Made by a program: the position numbers and the translations under genes. This document shows, one piece after another, positions 34,130-42,736 of a stretch of DNA of 64,000 nt (the first letter of the stretch is position 1; each line of letters starts with the position of its first letter). The DNA is taken from NCBI RefSeq assembly GCF_005405425.1, contig NZ_BJEA01000007.1, positions 62,001 through 126,000 on the forward strand, given 5' to 3'. The notes under the pieces were generated by a model. That model was not told the origin of the DNA, made no database searches, and worked only from the letters and a program-made list of their open reading frames with translations. This DNA comes from Lactiplantibacillus modestisalitolerans (lineage in GTDB: Bacteria; Bacillota; Bacilli; Lactobacillales; Lactobacillaceae).

Positions 34130-36646
34130 TTAGTACTGACTCAACGCGTAAACGACCTTTAAAATTCGGAGCGCGTTAGCCTGCAGTTGCCCGCGTGAAA
34201 CGCGGCCAGCCTTGCAAGCAGCCAAAATCGCCTTCGTATCGGCCGGCGTCCCCGGCATCGTTAGGTCGTTACCGGCAACAATTTCTCCGGCCGCGGAAGT
34301 TGGCGCGTACTTAGCCTGACCGCCACTCATATCCACGCCACCGGTCGTAAACCAGTCGGTCATAGCGAAGCCCTTGAAGCCCCATTCATCACGCAAAACG
34401 TTCGTCATGATGTCAAACCGGTTTGGCACGTGCACGCCGTTTAACAAGTTATAAGAACTCATAATCGTGTGCGGTTGCGCCGTTTTAACGGCAATTTCAA
34501 AACCTTTCAGGTAAATTTCACGCAACGGCCGCTCATTAATGACACTGTTCGACGCTTGACGGTTCGTTTCCTGATTATTTGCCACGAAGTGTTTGATGGT
34601 CGTAGCCTTGCCCGGATGGCTTTGAACACCACGCGTAATCGCGGCCGCGTTCAAGCCCGCCACGAGCGGATCTTCTGAATAGTACTCAAAGTCCCGGCCA
34701 TCTAATGGCGAACGCTGAATATTTAGCGCTGGCGCTAACCAAATATCGACGTTAAAGAGTGCCATTTCTTCTCCGACCAAGTCACCATAGGCTTGCGCTA
34801 AATCAACGTTCCAGCTTTGCGCAATCGCGGTACCAATCGGAATCGCCGTGCAATATTGATAGAACGTTGGTTGGTCGGCTTTGACCGTCGCTTCCGTAGC
34901 ATCCGCCCCCGCCATGCCGGCAAAGGAAGACGTTAACGACTGCACTTGCCCGTCCGCGGTTTCCGTGTATTTTGGACTCAGCCGTAACCCGGCTGGTCCG
35001 TCCGCCATAATCAACGTTGGCAAGCCTAGCGAATCTAAAACGTGGGTCGTTTCGCCAGCCGAGCCCGCGACCGTTGTACCGGCACTCCCGATAACGTTCG
35101 GGTCATCGGCATCCTGCGTATCAACGTAATGGCCGACCGCAATCCGGGCCAGTTCAGCGTTTGACAAACCGGCAACGAAGTCGGTCAGCGAGTGCTTGCC
35201 ATCGGTAAAGGTTGGCCAGTCCACCCGTTCGCCCGCTGGTAGTTCCGGCTGATCCTGTTTAGAATACTGAACGCTGACCGTTTCAATCGCTGCTGGGTCA
35301 ATTTCAATGACTGGAGCTTGTTCAAGCTCCGTCGCTTCCGCCGCATAGCTGTATGCCTGAGTTGCCGGAACAAAGTCCGTAAAATGCGTTTCACCACCGA
35401 CGTGTTGGTATTGCGCCGTCACCGTTGCTTGGTCCAAGTGTAGTTTGGCAACCACGTGGGTGTTGCGTGAACTATTTCCGACCCGGATAACGTAATCACC
35501 GGCCGGTAACATCATTTGGGCCTTTGACGTGAAGTAGACCGCCAAGTCTTTTAATGCAAATTGTAATTTAACTTGGGCGTGTTCTCCAGCCGCTAATTCT
35601 GGCGTTTTAGCGTATGCCACTAGTTCTTGGTACGGCACGTCCACAGTACCGTGGGGCTTAGAAACGTACACTTGAACGACTTCCTTACCGGCCAGTTTTC
35701 CCACGTTATCCACGTCAACGGCTAGTTGAACTTGGTCGTGGTTCAATTCAACTGGTTGAGCCGCCAACTTAAAATTGGTATAACCGAGTCCGAAGCCAAA
35801 CGGGTAGGCGGGCGTAATGTTCATACTATCAAAGTAGCGGTACCCAACGTAGACGCCTTCCTTGTATTCGGTGCTGTCCATGTTGCCAAAGTTAGCCGTC
35901 GACGAGTAGCGATCGATGGGCGCCCAAGTTGCAGTTAACTTACCAGATGGATAACTTTCTCCTAATAAAACATCCGCTAAGGCGCTCCCCGTTTCCATTC
36001 CCAGTTGACTGAGTAATAGTACGGCCGGGACGGCATCAGCAACCGGTGCGATATCGACCATCCCACCAACGTTTAAAACGAGCACAAACTGTTGATACTG
36101 TGCCGCCAACGCCAAAATATCACGTTTTTCGGTCGTCGTCAGTTGTAAGTCGCCCGCTCCGGGGTGGCGGTCACTTCCCTCACCAGAATTACGGGCGAGT
36201 ACGTAAACGGCCACGTCAGCCGGTTGATCCGACGTTAGTTTCAAATCGTAATCGGGTTCTAGCGGCATCTTGCCCATCATGGCAAGCATGGGGTTTAAGC
36301 CGTCTTTTTCGGCCTGCGCCTGTAACTTACCATAGTAGTCATCGGTATCCTGCTTTTTCAATTTGCCGTAGTCGCTGAGCCATTGCTTCGTCGTAATCGT
36401 GAGGCCTGCGTTTTCAAGCCCTTCTTCGACCGTAACGAAGTGCCGCACGTTGACGTCGCCGGACCCCGTGCCACCCTTGATGGTTTCACGGGCCCCGCTT
36501 CCATACAACGCAACTTTCTGAACGGACTGTAGCGGTAAGATGCCGTCATTTTTCAACAGCACCATACTTTCTGGTGAACCTTGCCGCAGAATTCGCTGAT
36601 GTTCACGTTCAAAATCCGCTACCGCGTTCGTTGTAAATCTCATCAT
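34130..36646 (-). CDS. GH3 beta-glucosidase with permuted domain order
   Basis: 838 residues. The part that is C-terminal in most GH3 enzymes comes first (ESMVLLKNDGILPLQ, residue about 27; GEGSDRHPGAGDL about 180), then a fibronectin III-like part (YEVVQVYVS region). The TIM barrel comes last: ADGPAGLRLSP (about 553), IKHFVANNQETNR (about 695) and the nucleophile region GFAMTDWFTTGG (Asp about 775). This order is known in the Ruminococcus albus type. Start ATG 36646 is set by GGGGAGG. No signal peptide, so it acts on imported glucosides. Confidence 0.9.
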   Translation of the reverse strand: MMRFTTNAVADFEREHQRILRQGSPESMVLLKNDGILPLQSVQKVALYGSGARETIKGGTGSGDVNVRHFVTVEEGLENAGLTITTKQWLSDYGKLKKQDTDDYYGKLQAQAEKDGLNPMLAMMGKMPLEPDYDLKLTSDQPADVAVYVLARNSGEGSDRHPGAGDLQLTTTEKRDILALAAQYQQFVLVLNVGGMVDIAPVADAVPAVLLLSQLGMETGSALADVLLGESYPSGKLTATWAPIDRYSSTANFGNMDSTEYKEGVYVGYRYFDSMNITPAYPFGFGLGYTNFKLAAQPVELNHDQVQLAVDVDNVGKLAGKEVVQVYVSKPHGTVDVPYQELVAYAKTPELAAGEHAQVKLQFALKDLAVYFTSKAQMMLPAGDYVIRVGNSSRNTHVVAKLHLDQATVTAQYQHVGGETHFTDFVPATQAYSYAAEATELEQAPVIEIDPAAIETVSVQYSKQDQPELPAGERVDWPTFTDGKHSLTDFVAGLSNAELARIAVGHYVDTQDADDPNVIGSAGTTVAGSAGETTHVLDSLGLPTLIMADGPAGLRLSPKYTETADGQVQSLTSSFAGMAGADATEATVKADQPTFYQYCTAIPIGTAIAQSWNVDLAQAYGDLVGEEMALFNVDIWLAPALNIQRSPLDGRDFEYYSEDPLVAGLNAAAITRGVQSHPGKATTIKHFVANNQETNRQASNSVINERPLREIYLKGFEIAVKTAQPHTIMSSYNLLNGVHVPNRFDIMTNVLRDEWGFKGFAMTDWFTTGGVDMSGGQAKYAPTSAAGEIVAGNDLTMPGTPADTKAILAACKAGRVSRGQLQANALRILKVVYALSQY

Positions 36647-36687
36647 TTCAATTCCTCCCCAAAATGCACGTGTTATGAATATTTTAA

Positions 36688-37026
36688 TCAATCATGATAG
36701 GTTTTCGTAATATATTTTCTAATTAAATAGACTGGTGTGCAACTCCAAGCGTGGCAGAAGCTATTGATGGCAAGGCTGCCATACGGTGATGCCTGGGGAT
36801 CATTTGGATCAAAGGCTTCCCAAAACGTGTCGGCACCATAGTCGACCATCTTACCCCAGTAATCCTTCATCAACCGAACGGCCGCATCGTAGTGGTTCGT
36901 TTCAAACAGGGCCGCCACAATGTGATGGTACATGTACGGGGTTGCCACGTTATGAACCGGGAAGCGTTTCGTTAGTGTCCGGTCAAGTCGCATCAAGTTC
37001 GCGCTTGGCAACGGTGTATAAATTAG
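36688..37026 (-). pseudogene. C-terminal remnant of an alpha-L-rhamnosidase-like (GH78) enzyme
   Basis: About 112 codons remain. GADTFWEAFDPNDPQASPYGS, then INSFCHAWSCTPVYLIRKYI is the end typical of GH78 barrels. A TAG stops the frame upstream at 37027, and the remaining 500 or more residues are absent. It lies 41 bp before the GH3 gene, which suggests a former rhamnoside-glucoside operon that has lost its first gene. Confidence 0.8.
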
Positions 37027-37035
37027 CTAGAACGG

Positions 37036-37066
37036 TTTGATTATGATATTGCTGTTCATAATCAAA
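37036..37066. repeat. Perfect 11-bp inverted repeat
   Basis: TTTGATTATGA (37036-37046) / TCATAATCAAA (37056-37066), 9-base loop, with no T-run. It may be an operator left from the decayed glycosidase locus. Confidence 0.5.
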
Positions 37067-37075
37067 TAACGTAGA

Positions 37076-37114
37076 AAAATAAGCTGGCACCACAGTTCTC
37101 ACGTGGTCCAGCTT
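37076..37114 (-). terminator. Terminator of the MFS gene
   Basis: AAGCTGG-ACCAC / GTGGT-GCCAGCTT stem followed by ATTTTTC on minus, about 95 bp after the stop. Confidence 0.75.
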
Positions 37115-37208
37115 TCTTACTAGGTTGACTAGCGAACTAAATCAATTTTTTATAACCTAAATTTTCCAAACCCGAGCGGCTTATCCTAATTATTATCACA
37201 AGCTTAGT

Positions 37209-38369
37209 CTAAGCCAATGTCCGCCGATTCATCCAATACACCACCACAATCAGCGGCAACGTGATCACCATCATAACCGGATAGAACCACGCCATGGGCA
37301 ACGCACTACTAATTAAGCCACCAATCATCGGGCCTAAAGACATCCCAAGGTCTACGCCAATGTAAAAAGTACTATTGGCTAAACCGTGGTCGGCTTCCGA
37401 CACTAGCATCATGGCCTTCGCCTGACAAATCGAAAACATCAAGCCATACCCGGCCGCCAAGCCCAGCGCCGCCACTAACATCATCAACCAGTTAGTCATG
37501 TCGGCGAGGCCAACGAGTCCCGCTAAATTAAATAGCAAGCAAATCCAAATGAACTTACTGAATGGTACCCGGTCAAACAAATCGCGCAAGGTTAGCCGAA
37601 GTACCAATAAAATAATGGCGTACACTGGAAAAAATAATCCCGCAGCAACGTGAAAATGCCGGGACGCCACGTAAGTGACAATGTAGGTCTGAGTTGCGAA
37701 GTACGGTAATGAGAATAAAAGTAAAATAACCGCAACCGGCAAGACTTTCGGGTGGACGAGGCGGAGGTGGCGGGCCGCCCCCGTCGGTGTGGCAGCGCGC
37801 TTAACCGGGACACCGCGGTCAGTTACAAACTGAATCATCACGACTAACAGGCCACTGCAAACCGCCGCGAGCCAAAAAACGCTTTGGTAACTATAATGCT
37901 GATACAAATAAACACTAATGGCGGGTCCGCACGCCATCCCTAAGGCATTCGCCAAGCCATAGATTCCCATGCCGGAACCAATCCGATCGGGTGGCAGAAG
38001 GCTGGCCATCCACGTTGCCATGCAAACGGAACAGAGCGTGTAACCGACCCCGTTTAAAATTCGAAAGGCCGTAATTAACGTTAGGTTAGTTGTTAAACTA
38101 TAACCGAGACTAGCAGCCAATAATAAGCAACCCCCAACGAGCGTTAAATGGTACTTAGAAACGCGATCCGTTAGGTTCCCTGCCAATGGTCTCAGCACCA
38201 GCGATGTCAAATTAGTTAAGCCAGCCACGATGCCAGCAAAAACGCTGCTAGCCCCAATATTGCGCGCAAAACCGGCAATCACCGGATTAATCAACATCGG
38301 ACTCATTAAAAAGAAGAAACTGGCAACCAACACCAGTTTCACGTTGGGCGTATATAAACGCGTTTTCAT
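37209..38369 (-). CDS. MFS efflux transporter
   Basis: 386 residues, about 12 membrane segments. LVLRPLAGNLTDRVSKYHL (2-3 loop signature) and ILNGVGYTLCSVCMATW are typical of drug-efflux MFS. Its ATG shares a base with the MarR stop (TGATG), so it is coupled to the regulator. Substrate unknown. The MarR link suggests inducible export of small lipophilic or aromatic compounds. Confidence 0.87.
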   Translation of the reverse strand: MKTRLYTPNVKLVLVASFFFLMSPMLINPVIAGFARNIGASSVFAGIVAGLTNLTSLVLRPLAGNLTDRVSKYHLTLVGGCLLLAASLGYSLTTNLTLITAFRILNGVGYTLCSVCMATWMASLLPPDRIGSGMGIYGLANALGMACGPAISVYLYQHYSYQSVFWLAAVCSGLLVVMIQFVTDRGVPVKRAATPTGAARHLRLVHPKVLPVAVILLLFSLPYFATQTYIVTYVASRHFHVAAGLFFPVYAIILLVLRLTLRDLFDRVPFSKFIWICLLFNLAGLVGLADMTNWLMMLVAALGLAAGYGLMFSICQAKAMMLVSEADHGLANSTFYIGVDLGMSLGPMIGGLISSALPMAWFYPVMMVITLPLIVVVYWMNRRTLA

Positions 38370-38800
38370 CAATCTTCACTACTCTCTAAACTCTGATTTG
38401 CCAATTTTAGTAATGCTAAAAAGGTTTGCTGTTGTACGGGGGTAAACTGCTTGAAGAGGGCCGCACTTGTTTGCCAACCATGCTGTCGTAACTGCTCGCG
38501 CTTGCTTTGACCAGCGGCAGTCAACGCAACCCGCTTTGAACGTCCATCGTTCGGATCAGCCGTTAAAACTAACAGTTTCCGCTTAACCAAGCGTTGAATA
38601 ATTAGCCGGGCCGTCTGGTGGGTAATCTGCTGGACGGTTTTGAAGGCCGCCATCGATTGCTGGGGGTGGTCCCCAAAATAAATTAACGCGTCCGCTTGCT
38701 CAATCGTTAAATCAAGTTGGCGTAAATGCCGGTTCCGGCGGCAGGTAATTTTTCTGGCTAAGACTAAAACTTCCCGTGCAACCATTGCTTCGTGGTCCAT
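38369..38800 (-). CDS. MarR-family repressor
   Basis: 143 residues from ATG 38800, which has GGAGG eight bases upstream; longer frames would begin before the promoter. Winged-helix core: TIEQADALIYFGDHPQQSMAAFKTVQQITHQTARLIIQRLVKRKLLVLTADPNDGRSKRVALT. It is the first gene of a two-gene unit with the MFS exporter. A perfect palindrome lies between its -35 and -10 boxes, so autorepression is very likely. Confidence 0.88.
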   Translation of the reverse strand: MDHEAMVAREVLVLARKITCRRNRHLRQLDLTIEQADALIYFGDHPQQSMAAFKTVQQITHQTARLIIQRLVKRKLLVLTADPNDGRSKRVALTAAGQSKREQLRQHGWQTSAALFKQFTPVQQQTFLALLKLANQSLESSED

Positions 38801-38820
38801 TCGCGTCACCTCCATCAGCA

Positions 38821-38848
38821 ATTGTACAGCTAGCTGTATATTATTCAA
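38821..38848 (-). promoter_or_regulatory. marR-MFS promoter with palindromic operator
   Basis: TTGAAT (38843-38848) and TACAAT (38821-38826) on minus, 16-base spacer. The spacer holds TACAGCTAGCTGTA (38825-38838), a perfect 14-base palindrome in the position expected for a MarR operator. Confidence 0.72.
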
Positions 38849-38919
38849 GTGCGACCCGTTAATCATCCCTTCAATTTGGCCTTTAATGGCGCTACCGCCT
38901 CCCGTTACAATCCTAGTTA

Positions 38920-38954
38920 CAAAAATACCAAGCAACCTAACCGTCGCTTGGTAT
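38920..38954 (-). terminator. Terminator of lipoprotein gene 1
   Basis: ATACCAAGC (38925-38933) / GCTTGGTAT (38946-38954), 12-base loop, five T after it on minus. Confidence 0.85.
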
Positions 38955-38972
38955 TCTTCAATAATTCAGCTG

Positions 38973-40079
38973 CTAACGCCACGTATTCATGCCCAAATCC
39001 TGACCATCATCCGACTGCGCCGAAATAATGCCCTTATTTTCAACGAGAATGGTCCCCGTCATATCGCCCTTCGTAAAACTAAATTCCCACGCATCATTTT
39101 TTTCAGTTTGACCCGTAATTTGAATTTCATTTTGATTTTCATGATAAAAATCCAACGCACCCAATTCCTGCTTCGCCTCATCTGCGTTCAAATACGCCTT
39201 AGCGCCGGGCGCATTGGGATCATCCGAGGGCGCGCCCGTATAAGCCTTAATATTCGGATACTGCTCAGCGATGACGTGCGCCGTATTCCCAATATCACCG
39301 CCGTTGGCTGACGTCTTTTTTTCAGCTTGCAATACTACCCGATCGGGCACTTTTTCTAACTCACTCCAAACGTACTTACCCTGCTCCGCTTGCGATATAT
39401 TACGGCGGAGCTGCTCCGCGCGTTGGTGGTCCGCCGCACTAACTTTAGTCGAATCAGACTGACTCGAACTAGTCGTCGAAGCACTCGCCTGGTTAGTACT
39501 GCTGGAATGCGACTTACTTTGACCGGCCCGCTTTAATAATTGATTGACGTTCGCCTTAAGACGCTTTAAATACGGCTTTTTCTTCCAATCAATCCGCCGA
39601 CACTGTGCCAGCACCTTGTCATCATACTGCTGATCATTAACCTTTAACTGCGCCGTAACGGCTTTATCCAGCTGCCGATACTCTGCTAAATCGGCCTTAG
39701 CCGTCTTTTTCAAAGTAGTCAATTTATTCGTTAAACTGGTTGCGCCACCCGTAATCTGACTGCCCTTCGTGACGGTCGTAACGGCTTTTTGAACCGCCCC
39801 CGCCTTAAGTTGGTGCTGGGTATCCACGTAGGCTTGCGTTTGCTTTCGGTAAGCCTGGGCCTTTTTATCCTTCGGTTTTTGCGTTAAAGCGTTATCAAAA
39901 TACGTTAACGCCCGCTCAAATTTATCTTCCGCAACCGCGTTCAGCCCCCGACTGATTGAACTATCGTACCCGGCGTTACTCGAGTTAGCCGACTTCGGCT
40001 TTTGGCTGCACGCACTCAGCACCGCAACCACTAAGATTAAGCTCCCAATTAAGTTAACTATTCGCCAATGCTTTTTCAT
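38973..40079 (-). CDS. TPR-like lipoprotein (copy 1)
   Basis: 368 residues. Lipoprotein signal: KKHW, hydrophobic LIGSLILVVAVLSAC (Cys about 24). Then a TPR-like helical pair (GLNAVAEDKFERALTYFDNALTQKPKDKKAQAYRKQTQAYVDTQ), a helical region to about 190, a Ser-rich linker and a C-terminal domain (about 225-368) with two YxxI-type parts. The first 190 residues are closely related to the protein at 42737-43789, while the C-terminal domains differ. Probably on the outer face of the membrane. Function unknown. Confidence 0.8.
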   Translation of the reverse strand: MKKHWRIVNLIGSLILVVAVLSACSQKPKSANSSNAGYDSSISRGLNAVAEDKFERALTYFDNALTQKPKDKKAQAYRKQTQAYVDTQHQLKAGAVQKAVTTVTKGSQITGGATSLTNKLTTLKKTAKADLAEYRQLDKAVTAQLKVNDQQYDDKVLAQCRRIDWKKKPYLKRLKANVNQLLKRAGQSKSHSSSTNQASASTTSSSQSDSTKVSAADHQRAEQLRRNISQAEQGKYVWSELEKVPDRVVLQAEKKTSANGGDIGNTAHVIAEQYPNIKAYTGAPSDDPNAPGAKAYLNADEAKQELGALDFYHENQNEIQITGQTEKNDAWEFSFTKGDMTGTILVENKGIISAQSDDGQDLGMNTWR

Positions 40080-40284
40080 TTCCCCGTAACTCCTCTACTT
40101 TTTAATTTTCATTAATTAGTATAGATAGTTTAGCGGTCCTTTGATAGCCACACTTAGCCCGGCTAACGTCCGGTTATTGTTCCTTGAACTTAGCACTCGG
40201 CGCACAGTTGCCCCTAAAATCATTAACTGCTATATTGACGGTAACACACCAATTAACTAAATCTAATCAAGGTGGTCATAATTA

Positions 40285-41372
40285 ATGAATGTCAAAACAA
40301 TAACGGCCACGCGTACCGACGTTGGTGATTACATGAAAGTTTTCGCCTGCACCGCCGTCATCATGCAGACGGTACTGGCCCTCGTCCTACAAACCGGACC
40401 CAGCCAGTCCGTCCAGACCGGCATCGGGATCACTTATAATCTCGTCAAGTACACCGCGCCCGCCTTCATTTTTGGAATCCTCTTCACGACGATTCGCACG
40501 CACCCGCGGGCCCATTCGCTTACATGCGAACGCAATTGTCCGCATTATTCGTCCCCGCTTTTTGGTGGACCTTGGTGTACCTGCTGCTGATGCCCGACGT
40601 TCAGCAAGGTCAACCTTACACGAATTTCAGCCAATTTACTTGGCAGTTCATCAACGGCAACGCCGCGCCCCACCTGTGGTATAACACGATGATGTTACAA
40701 TTTATCATCTGCATGCCATTTTTCTGGTGGCTGGCGCGCTGGGCGGTCAAAACGCCGCGGCGCTTTTACGGCACCTTACTCGTAACCACCGCTGGCTATT
40801 TGGGTTGGCTAGTGCTTTACAACGACTTAGTGGTAAAAGGCCCCCAACCGCAAGCCTGGTATTTACTGGATCGCGTTTTAATTAGCTTCGTGATTTATGG
40901 CATTTTCGGGGCCCTGGCGTGGAAAAAATACCACTCATTGACGCAACTGCTACGACGTTACTGGGGACTCGTGGCGGTCGGCTTCGTTGGCGCGTTTATT
41001 TGGACCAACCTTGAATTACGGGCCTGCGGTTACCCGGTCAATTTAGCTAACGCCAGCTACTACCAACCGTCAATGACGCTCTATTCCTTGGCGGTGATTG
41101 GTTTAATCGCCGCGCTAGCGGGATTAAACCTTCGTCAACACACCCGCGTTTTAGGGCCAATTCACTTCTTGGCGACTTACGCCTATCGCGCCTACCTCGC
41201 AAACGTTTTCTGGCTCCAAATCCTTTGGCGCGGCTTCGGTCACCAGTTAAGTGTTAATCACCCGGTTTGGACAATTATTAGTTGCTACGGGCTAACTTGG
41301 ATTTTAGCGTTCGCTTCCGCTTACGGCCTACACTGGGGATGGTCGATCGTTTTAAAATTAATAAACAATTAG
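40285..41372 (+). pseudogene. Acyltransferase-3-like membrane protein with a frameshift
   Basis: The first frame (40285-about 40505) encodes VGDYMKVFACTAVIMQTVLALVL and helix 2. The protein continues in another frame from about 40505 to 41372 (FAYMRTQLSALFVPAFWWTLVYLLLMPD and about eight more helices, LLDRVLISFVIYGIFG). One base seems lost or gained in the C/G-rich stretch ACCCGCGGGCCC (40501-40513). Ribosome site AAGGTGG is present. It may be a true pseudogene, a phase-variable switch or a sequencing error. It resembles membrane O-acyltransferases. Confidence 0.75.
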
Positions 41373-41389
41373 AGAATTATTAAAACAAA

Positions 41390-41418
41390 TTGACAAAACA
41401 GCGATTAATTATTACCAT
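41390..41418 (+). promoter_or_regulatory. Promoter of the Ldh2-family gene
   Basis: TTGACA (41390-41395) and TACCAT (41413-41418) with 17 bases between. It lies about 60 bp before the ATG. Confidence 0.6.
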
Positions 41419-41476
41419 ATTATCATAATACAGACGTTGCAAAGCTACTCTCAATTTAGATAACGTGGTGAAAATT

Positions 41477-42568
41477 ATGGTTCAACGATATAATAGTAAG
41501 AAAATTCAAGAACTGGTTTATCAGATTTATAAGGGATACGGATTTACCGAACAAGAAAGCCGCGAAGTCGCCCACATGTTAATTTACACCGACCTCATCG
41601 GGATCGAATCCCACGGAGTGCAACGAATGAGCATGTACGATAGCTTCATTCAAAACGGTAAAATCCGCGTCCATAATAAGCCGGAAATTGTCAAAGAAAC
41701 CGACGTTAGCGCGGTAGTTGACGCCCACTTTGGTCTCGGTCAGCTAAACGGAATTTACAGTATGCGCTTGGCCATTCAAAAAGCGAAGCAACACGGCATC
41801 GGGATGGTAACAACCCGTCATTCTGGGCACTACGGCATTGCTGGTTACTACGCCAACATGGCGGCCGAGGAAGGCTTGATTGGCTTATCTTCCTGCAATT
41901 CACGGTCGGCAATGCTACCGACTCACGCCACGAAGGCCTTAGTGGGAACCAATCCAATTGCCTTCGCCATGCCGGCTAAACCCAACACGTTCATTTTTGA
42001 CGCCGCCACGACAACGGTGCCCCAGGGTAAAATTGAAGTTTACCGTAAACTAGGCAAGGACTTGCCAGCGCTATGGGTTGCCAAGGACGGGGAAACGCCC
42101 GTTAACGATCACCGCGACACGCAGGATTTGGACGCCCTGCGCGACCTGGATTCAAACGTTGGCTTAGCGCCACTCGGAGGCGTGACCGAAGCAACTGGAA
42201 GCCACAAGGGCTTTGGCCTCGGCGTGATCGTTGAAGTCTTTACCGCGATTTTATCGCTGGGAGATACCTCGAACGAAATTACCCCCGACGACCTCTCCGT
42301 GGGGCCGTGTCAGAGCTTTACGGCCATCGATCCTGCCATTTTCGGCGATTCGGACGCCATCATTAACAAATTCTCCAATTACTTACAGGCGATTCGGGAT
42401 TTACCATCCGTGCCCGGCAAGCCCGTCATCGTGGCCGGTGATAAGGAAGCCGCCGCGTACCAGGACCGTGCAGCAAACGGGATTGAGATTGATGATCAGA
42501 CGCTCGCCGAAGTGATTGACATCGCGAAGCGCTTAGGCATTGCGTACGATTCCTACATAGTCCATTGA
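41477..42568 (+). CDS. Malate/L-lactate dehydrogenase family (Ldh2) oxidoreductase
   Basis: 363 residues from ATG 41477 (GGTG six bases upstream; an in-frame GTG at 41465 is the alternative). Family marks: ESHGVQRM (catalytic His region), TRHSGHYGIAGYYANMAAEEG, ALVGTNPIAFAMP and GSHKGFGLGVIVEVF. NAD(P)-dependent 2-hydroxyacid dehydrogenase of the AllD/YlbC/MDH type, not the Rossmann-type LDH. The exact acid (malate, ureidoglycolate, lactate) is not evident. Lone gene. Confidence 0.88.
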   Translation: MVQRYNSKKIQELVYQIYKGYGFTEQESREVAHMLIYTDLIGIESHGVQRMSMYDSFIQNGKIRVHNKPEIVKETDVSAVVDAHFGLGQLNGIYSMRLAIQKAKQHGIGMVTTRHSGHYGIAGYYANMAAEEGLIGLSSCNSRSAMLPTHATKALVGTNPIAFAMPAKPNTFIFDAATTTVPQGKIEVYRKLGKDLPALWVAKDGETPVNDHRDTQDLDALRDLDSNVGLAPLGGVTEATGSHKGFGLGVIVEVFTAILSLGDTSNEITPDDLSVGPCQSFTAIDPAIFGDSDAIINKFSNYLQAIRDLPSVPGKPVIVAGDKEAAAYQDRAANGIEIDDQTLAEVIDIAKRLGIAYDSYIVH

Positions 42569-42625
42569 AATAACGGTTATTGAAAAAGTTGTCCAGAAAC
42601 GCCCGCTTTAATAACCCCTAACCTA

Positions 42626-42681
42626 AATAGCTAGCGCCAACGGATGTGAGTTATCAGTCCGTTGGTGCTAGCTATTTTTTG
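42626..42681. terminator. Bidirectional terminator between the Ldh2 and lipoprotein 2 genes
   Basis: AAATAGCTAGCGCCAACGGA pairs with TCCGTTGGTGCTAGCTATTT around a 13-base loop, then six T on plus. It can serve both converging genes. Confidence 0.9.
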
Positions 42682-42736
42682 TTAATATAAATCATTTTTT
42701 AATCGTTCTGGTAGTGTTCAATAACCCGTACAATCA

